A stretch of DNA of 64,000 nt, from the NCBI RefSeq assembly GCF_030486405.1, contig NZ_CP129613.1, positions 620,001 through 684,000 of the forward strand. Direction: 5' to 3'. Shown piece after piece: positions 1 to 10,125 of the stretch. This stretch comes from Mycolicibacterium sp. HK-90. GTDB lineage: Bacteria > Actinomycetota > Actinomycetes > Mycobacteriales > Mycobacteriaceae. Below the pieces are notes generated by a model. The model saw only the letters and a list, made by a program, of their open reading frames with translations, was not told where the DNA came from and did not search any database. Numbering within the stretch: the stretch's first letter is position 1; each line of letters starts with the position of its first letter. Position numbers and translations under genes: made by a program.

Positions 1-371
1 GGCCCGAACCGCCGGATGTAGTCCTCGTGCTTCTGCTTGTCCTTCTTGTACTGGATCTCGTCGACCAGGTTGGGATCGAGACCGTGCTGGGCCAGCCGGT
101 GCCGGCGCCAGATCTTGTTGAGCGCGAGCGCCATCAACAGCGCCCAGACGTAGATCGGCACCGTCATCTCGATGTGCACGTACAGCGAGGCGGGCAGCAG
201 CCAGAACGGCGCCAGCACGAACAGCGGCGGGATCGCCATCCGGATCATGTGCCGGCGGATGGCTCCGTGGTCGGCCAGGTCATGGGCCACCCAGTCGCGC
301 ATCGAATCGGGTAGCCGCTTGCCGTAGCAATAGGCGATGTACTGAAAGAGATTCGGGCGGTCCTTGGCCAT
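1..371 (-). CDS. DUF5313 family membrane protein (3' end cut by window edge)
   Basis: The gene reads leftward from an ATG at 369-371 and leaves the window without a stop; about 123 codons are visible. The protein begins MAKDRPNLFQYIAYCYG and continues with an RLPDSMRDWVAHDL segment, the pattern I associate with the mycobacterial DUF5313 family, whose function is unknown. Two hydrophobic stretches at about residues 43-62 and 68-87 suggest two membrane passes, followed by a basic, charged tail (NKIWRRHRLAQHGLDP). It starts 14 nt after the stop of the MarR gene on the same strand, so the two probably share a transcript and the MarR protein may control it. The family call is from memory of the conserved pattern. 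Confidence 0.8.
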   Translation of the reverse strand, partial: MAKDRPNLFQYIAYCYGKRLPDSMRDWVAHDLADHGAIRRHMIRMAIPPLFVLAPFWLLPASLYVHIEMTVPIYVWALLMALALNKIWRRHRLAQHGLDPNLVDEIQYKKDKQKHEDYIRRFG

Positions 372-385
372 GAGGGCTCCTCGTG

Positions 386-892
386 TCAATCGGTGAGGGA
401 ATTGGCCGCCAGCGCGGCTTCGTTGAGGCGGGTCAGTGCCCGATGTAGGTCTTCGAGTTCGGCGAGGCTGATGCCCAGTCGCTCCACCACGGCGTGGGGG
501 ATGGCGACGGCGCGGTCGCGCAGGGCGATCCCGGCCTCGGTCAGCTCGACATCAGTGGCGCGTTCATCGTCGGCGCGACGACTGCGGGTGATCAACCCGA
601 GTCCTTCCAGTCGCTTGAGCATCGGCGACAGCGTCGCCGAATCGATCTGCAGTGCGGCCGCGATCTCCTTGACCGAGAGCGGAGGAACGCCGGCGGCGCG
701 CGACCGGTGGTGATCCCACAGCGCTAGCATCACCAGGTACTTCGGGTGGGTCAGCCCGAGCGGTTCCAGGAGCGGGCGGTACACCGCGAGCACGGCGCGA
801 TTGCTGACGGCCAGGGCGAAACACACCTGCCGCTCGAGGGCGAGCGGATCGACATCCTCCGGCGTCGAGGGCGCGGCGGATACTGCGGACAC
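386..892 (-). CDS. MarR/OhrR-type transcriptional regulator
   Basis: A 168-residue winged-helix repressor. The N-terminal half carries VCFALAVSNRAVLAVYRPLL followed by LGLTHPKYLVMLALW, which resembles OhrR-type MarR proteins. Cys24 sits where OhrR has its peroxide-reactive cysteine. The helix-turn-helix and wing are in the middle (LSVKEIAAALQIDSATLSPMLKRLE, then RRADDERATDVELTEAG). The start is a GTG, read from the family's usual length and a promoter just upstream. A palindrome in that promoter suggests autorepression. The downstream neighbour is a DUF5313 membrane protein rather than an ohr gene, so the target is not the usual one. Organic peroxide sensing is an inference from Cys24 and the family resemblance only. 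Confidence 0.85.
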   Translation of the reverse strand: MSAVSAAPSTPEDVDPLALERQVCFALAVSNRAVLAVYRPLLEPLGLTHPKYLVMLALWDHHRSRAAGVPPLSVKEIAAALQIDSATLSPMLKRLEGLGLITRSRRADDERATDVELTEAGIALRDRAVAIPHAVVERLGISLAELEDLHRALTRLNEAALAANSLTD

Positions 893-898
893 AAAAAG

Positions 899-928
899 AA
901 CGTACCCTCATAGTTAGGGCACTAACAA
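899..928 (-). promoter_or_regulatory. Promoter with MarR-type palindromic operator
   Basis: Reading leftward, TTGTTA (923-928) and TACGTT (899-904) are spaced by 18 nt, fitting a -35/-10 pair. The -10 ends 6 nt before the GTG start at 892, so the transcript may be leaderless or nearly so. The inverted repeat GTTAG-N4-CTAAC (913-926) lies between and over the two boxes, where a MarR dimer would block RNA polymerase. This is read by eye and not tested. Confidence 0.55.
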
Positions 929-948
929 TGTCTCGGTGGTCACACCCG

Positions 949-1623
949 CTAATGGGCGCGCTTGGCCAGCCGTTCGGGATTGTCGATCAGGATGCTGCGG
1001 CCCTGCACGCGGATCCAGCCCCGCTGCGCGAAGTCCGACAGCGCCTTGTTGACCGTCTCGCGGGAGGAGCCGACGAGCTGCGCGATTTCCTCCTGGGTCA
1101 ACTCATGGTCGACGCGCAGCGCGCTGCCGTCGCGGCTGCCGAACCGCTGCGCCAGGTAGAGCAGCTGCTTGGCCACCCGCCCCGGCACATCGGTGAAGAT
1201 CAGGTCGGACAGGTTGTCATTGGTTCGGCGCAACCGGCGGGCCAGCACGCGCAGCAGTTGTTCGGCGATCTCGGGACGGTCGGCGATCCAGCTCCGCAGC
1301 ACACTGCGACTCATCGTCACCGCCTTCACCTCGGTCAGGGCGGTCACCGTCGAGGTGCGCGGACCGGGGTCGAAGATGGCGAGTTCACCGAACATGTCGG
1401 ACGGACCCATCAACGTGATCAGGCTGTCGCGCCCGTCAGCCGACTTGCGGCCGATCTTCACCTTGCCCGCGGTGATGATGTACAACGTGTCGCCCGGTTC
1501 ACCCTCGACGAATGCCACTTCGCCACGGCGGAGGGTCACCGGTTCCAGCTGACGGACGAGTGCGGCGACGGCGTCTGGCGACACACCCTGGAAGATGCCG
1601 GCGCGGGCCAGCACTTCGTTCAT
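949..1623 (-). CDS. crp: cAMP receptor protein Crp (Rv3676-like), Crp/Fnr family regulator
   Basis: A 224-residue protein, the same length as M. tuberculosis Crp (Rv3676), and very similar to it as I recall it. The cyclic-nucleotide pocket is at about residues 75-95 ([17 protein letters not shown]) and the C-terminal helix-turn-helix at about 175-198 ([20 protein letters not shown]). It is a global regulator that binds cAMP and TGTGA-type sites and controls respiration and carbon metabolism in mycobacteria. The start chosen is the ATG at 1621-1623, preceded by the strong ribosome site AGAGGGGGGACC; a longer reading upstream is not conserved. Fast-growing mycobacteria are known to carry two Crp paralogues; I cannot tell from this window whether this is the only one. 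Confidence 0.9.
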   Translation of the reverse strand: MNEVLARAGIFQGVSPDAVAALVRQLEPVTLRRGEVAFVEGEPGDTLYIITAGKVKIGRKSADGRDSLITLMGPSDMFGELAIFDPGPRTSTVTALTEVKAVTMSRSVLRSWIADRPEIAEQLLRVLARRLRRTNDNLSDLIFTDVPGRVAKQLLYLAQRFGSRDGSALRVDHELTQEEIAQLVGSSRETVNKALSDFAQRGWIRVQGRSILIDNPERLAKRAH

Positions 1624-1793
1624 GGTCCCCCCTCTGTGGATGTGCCGAACCTGACTGCTCGGAGTGTTTGTACAGGTCACAGCCTCAAGTTCGGCTGCCT
1701 TTCCACTTTACAAGGGCGCCGGGAGTGCGGACGCCGCAGGTTTACAATACCTTCGGGTTTCGTAATGCGGGTTGTGGGTTGGACGGGCCGTCT

Positions 1794-3291
1794 TCAGATG
1801 GTCGAACAGCAGATCCGCTGAGCTTCGGCGACGGAGTCCGCGAGCGGACGGCGCGTATTGATCAGATGGGCGTCGGGCCATTCGGCGCCGGCGCCGGCCA
1901 ACCCCTCGGCGATCTGCGGTGTGGCATCCGAGTTGGTCACCCGACGTTGGACGATGCGTTCCTTGGCTTCGGCGATCGGTACTGTGCAAGCCAACTCCGT
2001 TGTCGGGCAGTGCTGTTCGGTAGCGATTTCTCGCGCGCGCTGCCGAAGGCCAGGATCTCGCCAGGTGCCGTCGAGGATCACGGACCGGCCCTCGGCAAGG
2101 CGTCGCCGGGCCTGCTCCAGTACCTCGTCGTAGACGACGGCCACGTTGGCGCTGCTGTAGAGGCCCTCGTTCAAGATCCCCGCGGCACCGTCGAGCAGAC
2201 CACGTTGCTGCAACTCCCGGCGCACATCGTCGGTGGATATGACGTCCGCGGACAGTTGCTCGGCGAGTGCGTGTGCCAGTGTGGTCTTGCCGGTACCGGG
2301 TCCACCGCCGACGACGATCAGCCGCACCGTGCCGTCGCGCAGGTGATCGAGGGCGATGTCGAGGTGGCGTCGCGCGTCGGCGATGGCTTCGCGGTCGCCC
2401 TGCTCAACCCTGATGCAGTCGACCTTGGCGCGGACCACCGCGCGATAGGCGACGAAGAAGTGCACCAACGCGGCCGGTGCCGTGTCGCCGGACCGCCGGC
2501 GGTACTCGGCGATGAAGTGGTCCGCCAGGTCTTTGCGGCCGAGGAACTCCAAGTCCATCGCCAGGAATGCGGCGTCGTCGCTGCAGTCGGTGTGGCGCAG
2601 GCTGTCGTCGAACTCGAGGCAGTCGAGGATCGCCGGTCCGTCAGGCATGCAGAAGATGTCTCCGGTCAACATGTCGCCGTGGCCGTCGACGATGCGGCGG
2701 TTGGCGATCCGGTCGGAGAACAGCGCGGCGCGGCCATCCAGGAACTGGTCGGCCAGGCGCGTGATCTCGGCAAGCGATTCCGCGGAAACGACGGTTCCTT
2801 CGTGACGGCGCAGTTCGGCGAGGTTGTCGTGCCAGCGGCCGGCGGTCGCGGGCACAGTCGCGGCGGTGTCGATGTCGTCCGACCGTTCGGCGTCCGCGTG
2901 GAAGCGTGCCAACATCAGCGATGGCCGACAGATGCTCGATGGCAGGTTCACCACTGACGACGATCGAGGTGAGCCGGCGCGAATCGGGATATCTGCGCAT
3001 CACGATCACCGGCTCGGGCGGACCGCCTTGCGGATCGGACAGGTGCGCGACCCCGAGGTAACTGTCCGGCGCCAGTCGCCGGTTCAGTTGAACCTCACGG
3101 GCGCACACCTGTTCCCGACATTCGACCGAGCTGAAATCGAGGAAATCCGTGACGACGGGTTTCTTGACTTTGTATGCCCGGTCACCGATCAACGCGACGA
3201 TCCCGGTATGTGTCTCGTGGATCTCCGCGGCGGTGCCCGAGGCCGAGGACTCAGCGGTACGCGCGGAAGTCGGCAAAGCTGAGGTGTCCAT
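1794..3291 (-). pseudogene. Frameshifted kinase-fold (APH) + AAA P-loop protein, Rv2004c-like
   Basis: Two overlapping frames together make one protein. The N-terminal frame (from ATG 3291) encodes HTGIVALIGDRAYKVKKP and RREVQLNRRLAPDSYLGV-like kinase-fold motifs, and loses sense after EPAIEHLSAIA. The match resumes in another frame with MLARFHADAER near 2925 and continues to the stop at 1794, including the P-loop GGGPGTGKTT. The joined length, about 499 residues, equals that of Rv2004c (498 residues), a DosR-regulon gene with the same APH-AAA layout. One net base gained, or two lost, around 2919-2930 explains the break. Either the gene is dead or the base count is wrong here; the remaining sequence shows no other decay. 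Its substrate is unknown in the family. Confidence 0.75.
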
Positions 3292-3326
3292 GCCTCATGA
3301 TGGCTCCGCCGTGGCGGGCAGCGGTA

Positions 3327-3340
3327 GGGACCTTTGACCC
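3327..3340. promoter_or_regulatory. Weak DosR-like box (GGGACCTTTGACCC)
   Basis: This near-palindrome lies 36 nt upstream of the start of the Rv2004c-like gene. Hand alignment to the 20-bp DosR consensus TTSGGGACTWWAGTCCCSAA gives about 13 matches. It is weaker than the second box at 3463 but is placed where an activator of the leftward gene would bind. Confidence 0.35.
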
Positions 3341-3462
3341 AATTCCGGACCGGGACGGCTGTCGGCTCGTGCCCAGGGCGATTCTCGACGCTGGTGGTGC
3401 GCGTCAGTCGTGTTGCCGCACAGCTTTTCTTGGGTCTCTCCAAATAACGCAGCGACTCCATG

Positions 3463-3482
3463 TTGAGGACCAAAGTCCCTTC
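3463..3482. promoter_or_regulatory. DosR (DevR)-like binding box upstream of ctaD
   Basis: The stretch TTGAGGACCAAAGTCCCTTC matches 15 of 20 positions of the DosR consensus TTSGGGACTWWAGTCCCSAA by hand alignment, with an intact AAAGTCCC half. It lies about 72 nt upstream of the ctaD start and about 170 nt upstream of the divergent Rv2004c-like gene. DosR is the mycobacterial response regulator for hypoxia and nitric oxide, so the site would fit a respiratory gene. Confidence 0.5.
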
Positions 3483-3541
3483 TGCGATGGACGTGAGCAG
3501 ACCAGTGTTCTCGGAGCGAGCATGCATACGCAGGGGGATAG

Positions 3542-5715
<2,174 letters not shown>

Positions 5716-6257
5716 AATGCTGAGTTTGTCGGCGATCTCGGCGTTCGAATGCCCCTTGGCGATCAGCGTCAGCACATCGAGTTCCCGGGCCGTGAGATCG
5801 CCGACGGCAACCCGGCGTGGTTCTGCCGACTTGCGGTAGGTGGTGAGTACCCGCGAGGTCACCGCCGGATCGAGGTAGCTGTCGCCCTGCGCCACCGCGC
5901 GCACCGCCCGGATCAGCTCCTCGGCAGAGGAATCTTTGAGCACGAATCCGTTGGCCCCGGCGCGCAGGGCGCCAGAGAGCAACTCGTCGTCATTGAACGT
6001 GGTCAGCGCCAGCACCGGCGGGCCGTCGGCCACGGTCAGCCGGCGGGTGGCCTCGATTCCGTCGACACGCTTCATCCGCAGGTCCATCACCACGACGTCG
6101 GGACGGTAGCGGGCGACGGCCTCGGGGACCTCGTCGCCGTCGGCGCATTCGGCGATGATCGTGAAGCCGTCCTTGCGCCGCAGGATGCGCCGGAGCCCGG
6201 AGCGCACCAGATCCTGATCGTCGACGAGGAGAACGTCGACCTCGGCTGCCTGATCCG

Positions 6258-7475
6258 TCATGACATCAGGGGACAACCGCGGGGTGTCGGGTCGGTGTCG
6301 TCCAGCGGAATGTTCGTGCGTACCGACCAGGCATCATCGGCCGGGCCGACACTGATGATCCCGCCGAGTTGCTCGACGCGCTGGCGCATTCCGCGCACAC
6401 CGCGGCCTTCCGCAACCCCGCCGCCCCGGCCGGCGAGGGCGGCGACCGGCAGCCGATTGGCGACGGTCAAGGTGGCCGACGTTCGGGAAATCCTCAGCAA
6501 CACGGTCGATTCCGCATCAGGCGCGTGCTTGGCGATGTTGGCCAGGGATTCCTGGGCGATGCGGTAGAGCGCCAAACCCACGGCTGCCGAAACGGCATCG
6601 GTGCGCCCGGTCGCGTCGAACCACACGTTCAGCCCGGCGCGCACGAAATCGTCGACCAGGCGGGCGATGTCGTCGACTCCCGGTTCGGGAGCCATGCCCA
6701 TCGGGGCGCCGTCGAGCAGGCCGACCGTGCGGCGGATGTCGGCCATCGCCTGGCGGCCCAGCCGCTCGGCCTGCTCCAACGCCTCCACCGCGTCATCGAC
6801 ATCGCGATCCTGCTGCAACCCGCGACGCGCACCGGTGACGTGCAGCAGGGTCACGCTCAGGGAATGCGCGATCACGTCGTGTACCTCGCGGGCGATCCGC
6901 CGCCGCTCATCGGACGCGGCGTGGCGGGCCAGTGCGTCCTGTGCGTCCTGCTGCTGACGCATCAGCTGTTGCTGGGTGTGCACGAGATAGCCCACCAGCC
7001 AACCCATTCCGAGAATGCCGAGGTAGAGCGGCACGGCTTCGAGGCGATGCTGCGCGGCGGCGGTCAGGATCAGGGTGGCGCCGGACAGGGTGGCCAGGAA
7101 TCCGCCCCACACCCCGGCCAGCGACGCGACCTCGCCGACCATCAGCACCGCGATCAACGGGGCGAAGTCATCGGCGATCGGTGTGGTCGTCGCGAACAGC
7201 AACACCGCCGTCGCGGTGGACCAGGTGGCCCAGACGATCGGCGCCTTGAACTCGACACCGGAGATGTAGAACAAGGCGAACGGGGCGATGCAGACGACCA
7301 GGGCGAGCAGACCCGCCGGGAGGTCTGCCGTCGGTCGCTGGAGGACGGCGACCACGCCGGCGCCCACCACGGTCGTGTCGAAGGCCAGCACGATGGCCCA
7401 GTTGTAGCCCACCGGAAGGGAATGGCCCCGCCGGCGTGCGTGCGCCCGAATGCCGCGTGTGATGCCACCGAGCAT
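6258..7475 (-). CDS. Sensor histidine kinase, HisKA_3 (NarX/DesK) type
   Basis: About 405 residues from the ATG at 7475. The first 165 residues hold five or six hydrophobic segments with very short loops, so the sensor lies within the membrane. The H-box REVHDVIAHSLSV follows, with the likely phosphorylated His199. The ATPase part has the N-box (ESLANIAKHA) and a glycine-rich GRGVRGMRQRV motif near the end. It is the cognate kinase of the overlapping response regulator. A longer reading to 7562 would add a repetitive KSDPKSDPWKSD segment, which arises from DNA repeats in the promoter and is unlikely to be protein. There is no clear ribosome site at 7475. Confidence 0.9.
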   Translation of the reverse strand: MLGGITRGIRAHARRRGHSLPVGYNWAIVLAFDTTVVGAGVVAVLQRPTADLPAGLLALVVCIAPFALFYISGVEFKAPIVWATWSTATAVLLFATTTPIADDFAPLIAVLMVGEVASLAGVWGGFLATLSGATLILTAAAQHRLEAVPLYLGILGMGWLVGYLVHTQQQLMRQQQDAQDALARHAASDERRRIAREVHDVIAHSLSVTLLHVTGARRGLQQDRDVDDAVEALEQAERLGRQAMADIRRTVGLLDGAPMGMAPEPGVDDIARLVDDFVRAGLNVWFDATGRTDAVSAAVGLALYRIAQESLANIAKHAPDAESTVLLRISRTSATLTVANRLPVAALAGRGGGVAEGRGVRGMRQRVEQLGGIISVGPADDAWSVRTNIPLDDTDPTPRGCPLMS

Positions 7476-7521
7476 GTTGTGATCGTAGAAGGTGCAGTGG
7501 TCGCTGCGCCTCCTACTACGG

Positions 7522-7557
7522 TCGGATTTCCAGGGGTCGGATTTCGGATCGGATTTC
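7522..7557. repeat. Three direct copies of TCGGATTTC upstream of the kinase gene
   Basis: The 9-bp word TCGGATTTC occurs at 7522-7530, 7537-7545 and 7549-7557, with repeat steps of 15 and 12 bp. The array lies 47-82 bp upstream of the kinase start and just before the stop of the upstream hypothetical gene. Tandem direct repeats at such a place often bind a NarL-type regulator, so autoregulation by the adjacent response regulator is plausible. Confidence 0.5.
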
Positions 7558-7563
7558 AGCAAC

Positions 7564-7851
7564 TCAGAGTCGCCACATTTCGCGCGCCATCGCGGCGTCT
7601 TCGACGAAGCCTTCCCGCAGCGGCGGGTAATACGGCTGCTTCAGCTGGGGCCGGGGCACCGCGGCCAACGCCGCGCGCACGGCTGCAACGGTGCGGTGCC
7701 ACAGGCCACCGTCGCGACCGTCCCGACCGAGCGGCACGGGCGGGGCCGCCGCAGGCGAAGTGATGAGGGCGTCCTTCGCTGTCCATCCACGGGCGACGCC
7801 TGTCACTGATTCGGCTATCGAGATAGCTGGGGAACGCTGTGCTCGTGTCAT
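7564..7851 (-). CDS. Hypothetical protein, 95 residues
   Basis: I do not recognise a family. The third codon positions are strongly G/C throughout, as in the neighbouring real genes, which supports coding. The protein is soluble-looking, with a proline-rich centre and a C-terminal segment PYYPPLREGFVEDAAMAREM; there is no signal peptide or membrane segment. It lies 88 nt upstream of the kinase start on the same strand and divergent from a TetR gene. It could be the first gene of the two-component operon, or a separate unit. Confidence 0.5.
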   Translation of the reverse strand: MTRAQRSPAISIAESVTGVARGWTAKDALITSPAAAPPVPLGRDGRDGGLWHRTVAAVRAALAAVPRPQLKQPYYPPLREGFVEDAAMAREMWRL

Positions 7852-7977
7852 GCCTTGACGCTATGAAGATTGCAGGTCAGCCCACATCGCGCTGCTGGCC
7901 GATCTTGGTCTACGACCGTGGTAGGACAACCACACCGACCACAGGACGATCGCCCCGCCAATGGTTACGCTCATGCG

Positions 7978-8643
7978 GTGGTCTCGAGTTCGACCCGTAG
8001 ACGCGGGCCCCGGCGCGATGTGGACACCCGAGCACTGATCATCGACACCGCTGAGCGAATGTTCGCCGAGATGTCGATCGGGGCGGTGGCCACACGGGCG
8101 GTGGCCCGTGAGGCCGGCGTGGCCAGTCGTGCGGTGGCCTATCACTTCCCGGTCAAGCGGGATCTGGTCGTCGCGGTTGCGCTAAGGCGGGCCCCGTCGG
8201 TGTTCGAGGCGGTGGTGCAGGAGCTGGTGCGGGTGGGCCAGTCGGCCGACGAGATCGGCGTCCGCGATGTCGTCGAGGCGCTGATCGCGCCCTACGTCCG
8301 GTTGCTCGCCGAGGACCCGATCGGTGGGTTGCGCTGGCTCAAGGTGATGAATCAGCTTGCCCTCGACGAAGATCAGATCTGGCTCGATCAACTGTCGGGC
8401 ACGCCGAGCCTGCCCGAGTTGTTCTTCGCCGCGGCGGGCCGGGCGGTTCCGGACATCCAGACCGGAGAAGGGCAGCAGCGCAGCACGATTGCCATCTTCT
8501 CGATGATCGGCGCGCTGGCGAGCTCCGACCTTTCCCTGTACGGGCAGCCGTTGGGACCCGACGGCCTGGACCGGGGATGGCTCGACGAGCTCATCCAATT
8601 CACCAGCGGCGGATTGCGGGGCGACGCCGGCGTGCCCGACTAG
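7978..8643 (+). CDS. TetR/AcrR family regulator
   Basis: A 221-residue protein with an N-terminal TetR DNA-binding domain: DTRALIIDTAERMFAEMSI, then VAREAGVASRAVAYHFPVK as the recognition region. The C-terminal ligand domain is unremarkable. The start chosen is the GTG at 7978, because TACGCT at 7966-7971 would be a -10 box ending 6 nt before it, which fits a leaderless mycobacterial transcript. A longer reading from 7870 would run through the promoter and lacks family similarity. The divergent 95-residue gene is a possible target. The effector is unknown. Confidence 0.85.
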   Translation: MVSSSTRRRGPRRDVDTRALIIDTAERMFAEMSIGAVATRAVAREAGVASRAVAYHFPVKRDLVVAVALRRAPSVFEAVVQELVRVGQSADEIGVRDVVEALIAPYVRLLAEDPIGGLRWLKVMNQLALDEDQIWLDQLSGTPSLPELFFAAAGRAVPDIQTGEGQQRSTIAIFSMIGALASSDLSLYGQPLGPDGLDRGWLDELIQFTSGGLRGDAGVPD

Positions 8644-8652
8644 GATCGTGAC

Positions 8653-9519
8653 GTGCAGATCGACGGCCAGCAGCTCGCTGCCTTCGCCGCGGTGGTCGAG
8701 CTGGGAAGTTTCGACGCGGCCGCGCAACGGCTGCACGTGACCCCGTCGGCGATCAGTCAACGGATCAAGGCCCTCGAACAACGGGTCGGTCAGGTTCTCG
8801 TGGTCCGCGAAAAGCCCTGCACGGCAACCGTAGCCGGTGCTCCACTGCTGCGGCTGGCCGCGCAGACCGCGTTGCTGGAATCCGAGACGCTGGCCGAGAT
8901 GGGTGGCGGTTCGGCGCACCGCACCCGGATCGCCTTGGCGGTCAACGCCGATTCGATGGCCACCTGGTTCACCGGGGTGTTCGCCGCGGCCGCCGAGTTC
9001 CTGTTCGACATCAGGATCGAGGATCAAGATCTTTCGGCGCGGCTCCTGCGCGAGGGCCTGGTGATGGGGGCGGTCACCACCGAGCGGCGCCCGGTGCCGG
9101 GCTGCCGGGTGCACCCACTGGGCGCGATGCGCTACGTGCCGGTGGCCAGCGCCGGGTACATGCGGCACCATCTGCCCGACGGATTCACCCGTGACGCCGC
9201 GCCCGAGGCGCCGTCGCTGTCCTGGAACCGCGACGACGCCCTACAGGACCAGTTGGTGCGCAAGGTGTTTCGCAAGGATGTCGTCCGCCCCATCCACTAC
9301 ATCCCGACCGCCGAGGGGTTCGGCGCCGCCGTGCGGGCCGGGTTGGGCTGGGGCATGTACCCCGAGGAATTGGTCGACGACGACTTCGTCCGGATCACCG
9401 ATCAGTATCTGGACGTGCCGCTGTACTGGCAGTGCTGGAAGCTGGACAGTCCGATGGTGCAGACCATCACGGCCGCGGTCCGCGCGGCGGCGGGGAGCCT
9501 GCGCGGCGCCCCCGGCTGA
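8653..9519 (+). CDS. lysG: LysR-family regulator of LysG/ArgP type
   Basis: A 288-residue LysR protein. The N-terminal helix-turn-helix reads LAAFAAVVELGSFDAAAQRL and HVTPSAISQRIKALEQRVGQ, and the rest follows the LysG/ArgP pattern (GMYPEELV, QYLDVPLYWQCWKL). In actinobacteria LysG senses basic amino acids and activates the exporter lysE, usually divergent from it. Here no lysE lies alongside: the upstream gene is a TetR on the same strand, ending 9 nt before this GTG start, and the downstream gene is a convergent TetR. The exporter must be elsewhere or this paralogue has another target. Confidence 0.85.
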   Translation: MQIDGQQLAAFAAVVELGSFDAAAQRLHVTPSAISQRIKALEQRVGQVLVVREKPCTATVAGAPLLRLAAQTALLESETLAEMGGGSAHRTRIALAVNADSMATWFTGVFAAAAEFLFDIRIEDQDLSARLLREGLVMGAVTTERRPVPGCRVHPLGAMRYVPVASAGYMRHHLPDGFTRDAAPEAPSLSWNRDDALQDQLVRKVFRKDVVRPIHYIPTAEGFGAAVRAGLGWGMYPEELVDDDFVRITDQYLDVPLYWQCWKLDSPMVQTITAAVRAAAGSLRGAPG

Positions 9520-9530
9520 GGCCGGATTGC

Positions 9531-10112
9531 CTACCGCACCAGGGGAGCGAGGTGCCGGCGCGCATAGGCGCGCACGGCGTCGTCATCCTCGACGTCCAGC
9601 AGTGGTGTGGGCATCTGGGCCAGCGAACAGGCCAGTCGGATGTGCAGTTCGGCCACAGCCAGCAGATCCGCGTCGGGCATGGTGGCGCCGGCGGCGCGAA
9701 GCGCCTTGGCCATCGCCGATGAGGCATGGTGCAGGAAGGCCGGGGCCTGGTCATAGGCTCCGGCCACCGCGGTGAAGTCGGTGTCCAGGCGCAGGAACCT
9801 GCGCATCACCGGCTCGGTGGTGAGCAGTCGCAGCCCCTCGCAGAACGCCGCCACCGCAGCGTCGTTGGGTCCGGAATCGATTGCGACCGTGCGGAGCCGA
9901 TTCATCGCCATGTCAAAGGTGCGCCGTCCGAGTTCGGTGATCAAGGCGTCGCGGGTGGGGAACCGGCGGTACAGCGTCCGGCGGCTCACCCCGGCCTGCT
10001 TGGCGATGACGTCCAGGCTGGCCCGGCCCAGCCCGACGAGCGCCACCTCCTCGGCCGCGGCCTTCAGGATGGCGTCTTCCTGTTCGGATTGGCTGGCGTT
10101 ACTGCGGGGCAT
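9531..10112 (-). CDS. TetR family regulator of the MpaB-type oxygenase unit
   Basis: A 193-residue TetR protein. The DNA-binding region is clear (EDAILKAAAEEVALVGLG, VIAKQAGVSRRTLYRRFPTR). It starts 13 nt after the stop of the MpaB-type gene on the same strand, so both are probably transcribed from the promoter at 11071-11105. That promoter contains a good inverted repeat, which makes this protein the natural candidate for its repressor. Confidence 0.88.
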   Translation of the reverse strand: MPRSNASQSEQEDAILKAAAEEVALVGLGRASLDVIAKQAGVSRRTLYRRFPTRDALITELGRRTFDMAMNRLRTVAIDSGPNDAAVAAFCEGLRLLTTEPVMRRFLRLDTDFTAVAGAYDQAPAFLHHASSAMAKALRAAGATMPDADLLAVAELHIRLACSLAQMPTPLLDVEDDDAVRAYARRHLAPLVR

Positions 10113-10125
10113 CGCTACCAGTGTG

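Noticed and set aside
1624..1793. Crp autoregulatory site upstream of crp
   Set aside because: A TGTGA half-site is present in the leftward strand (TGTGACCTGTACAAAC), but the other half does not match; too weak to call.
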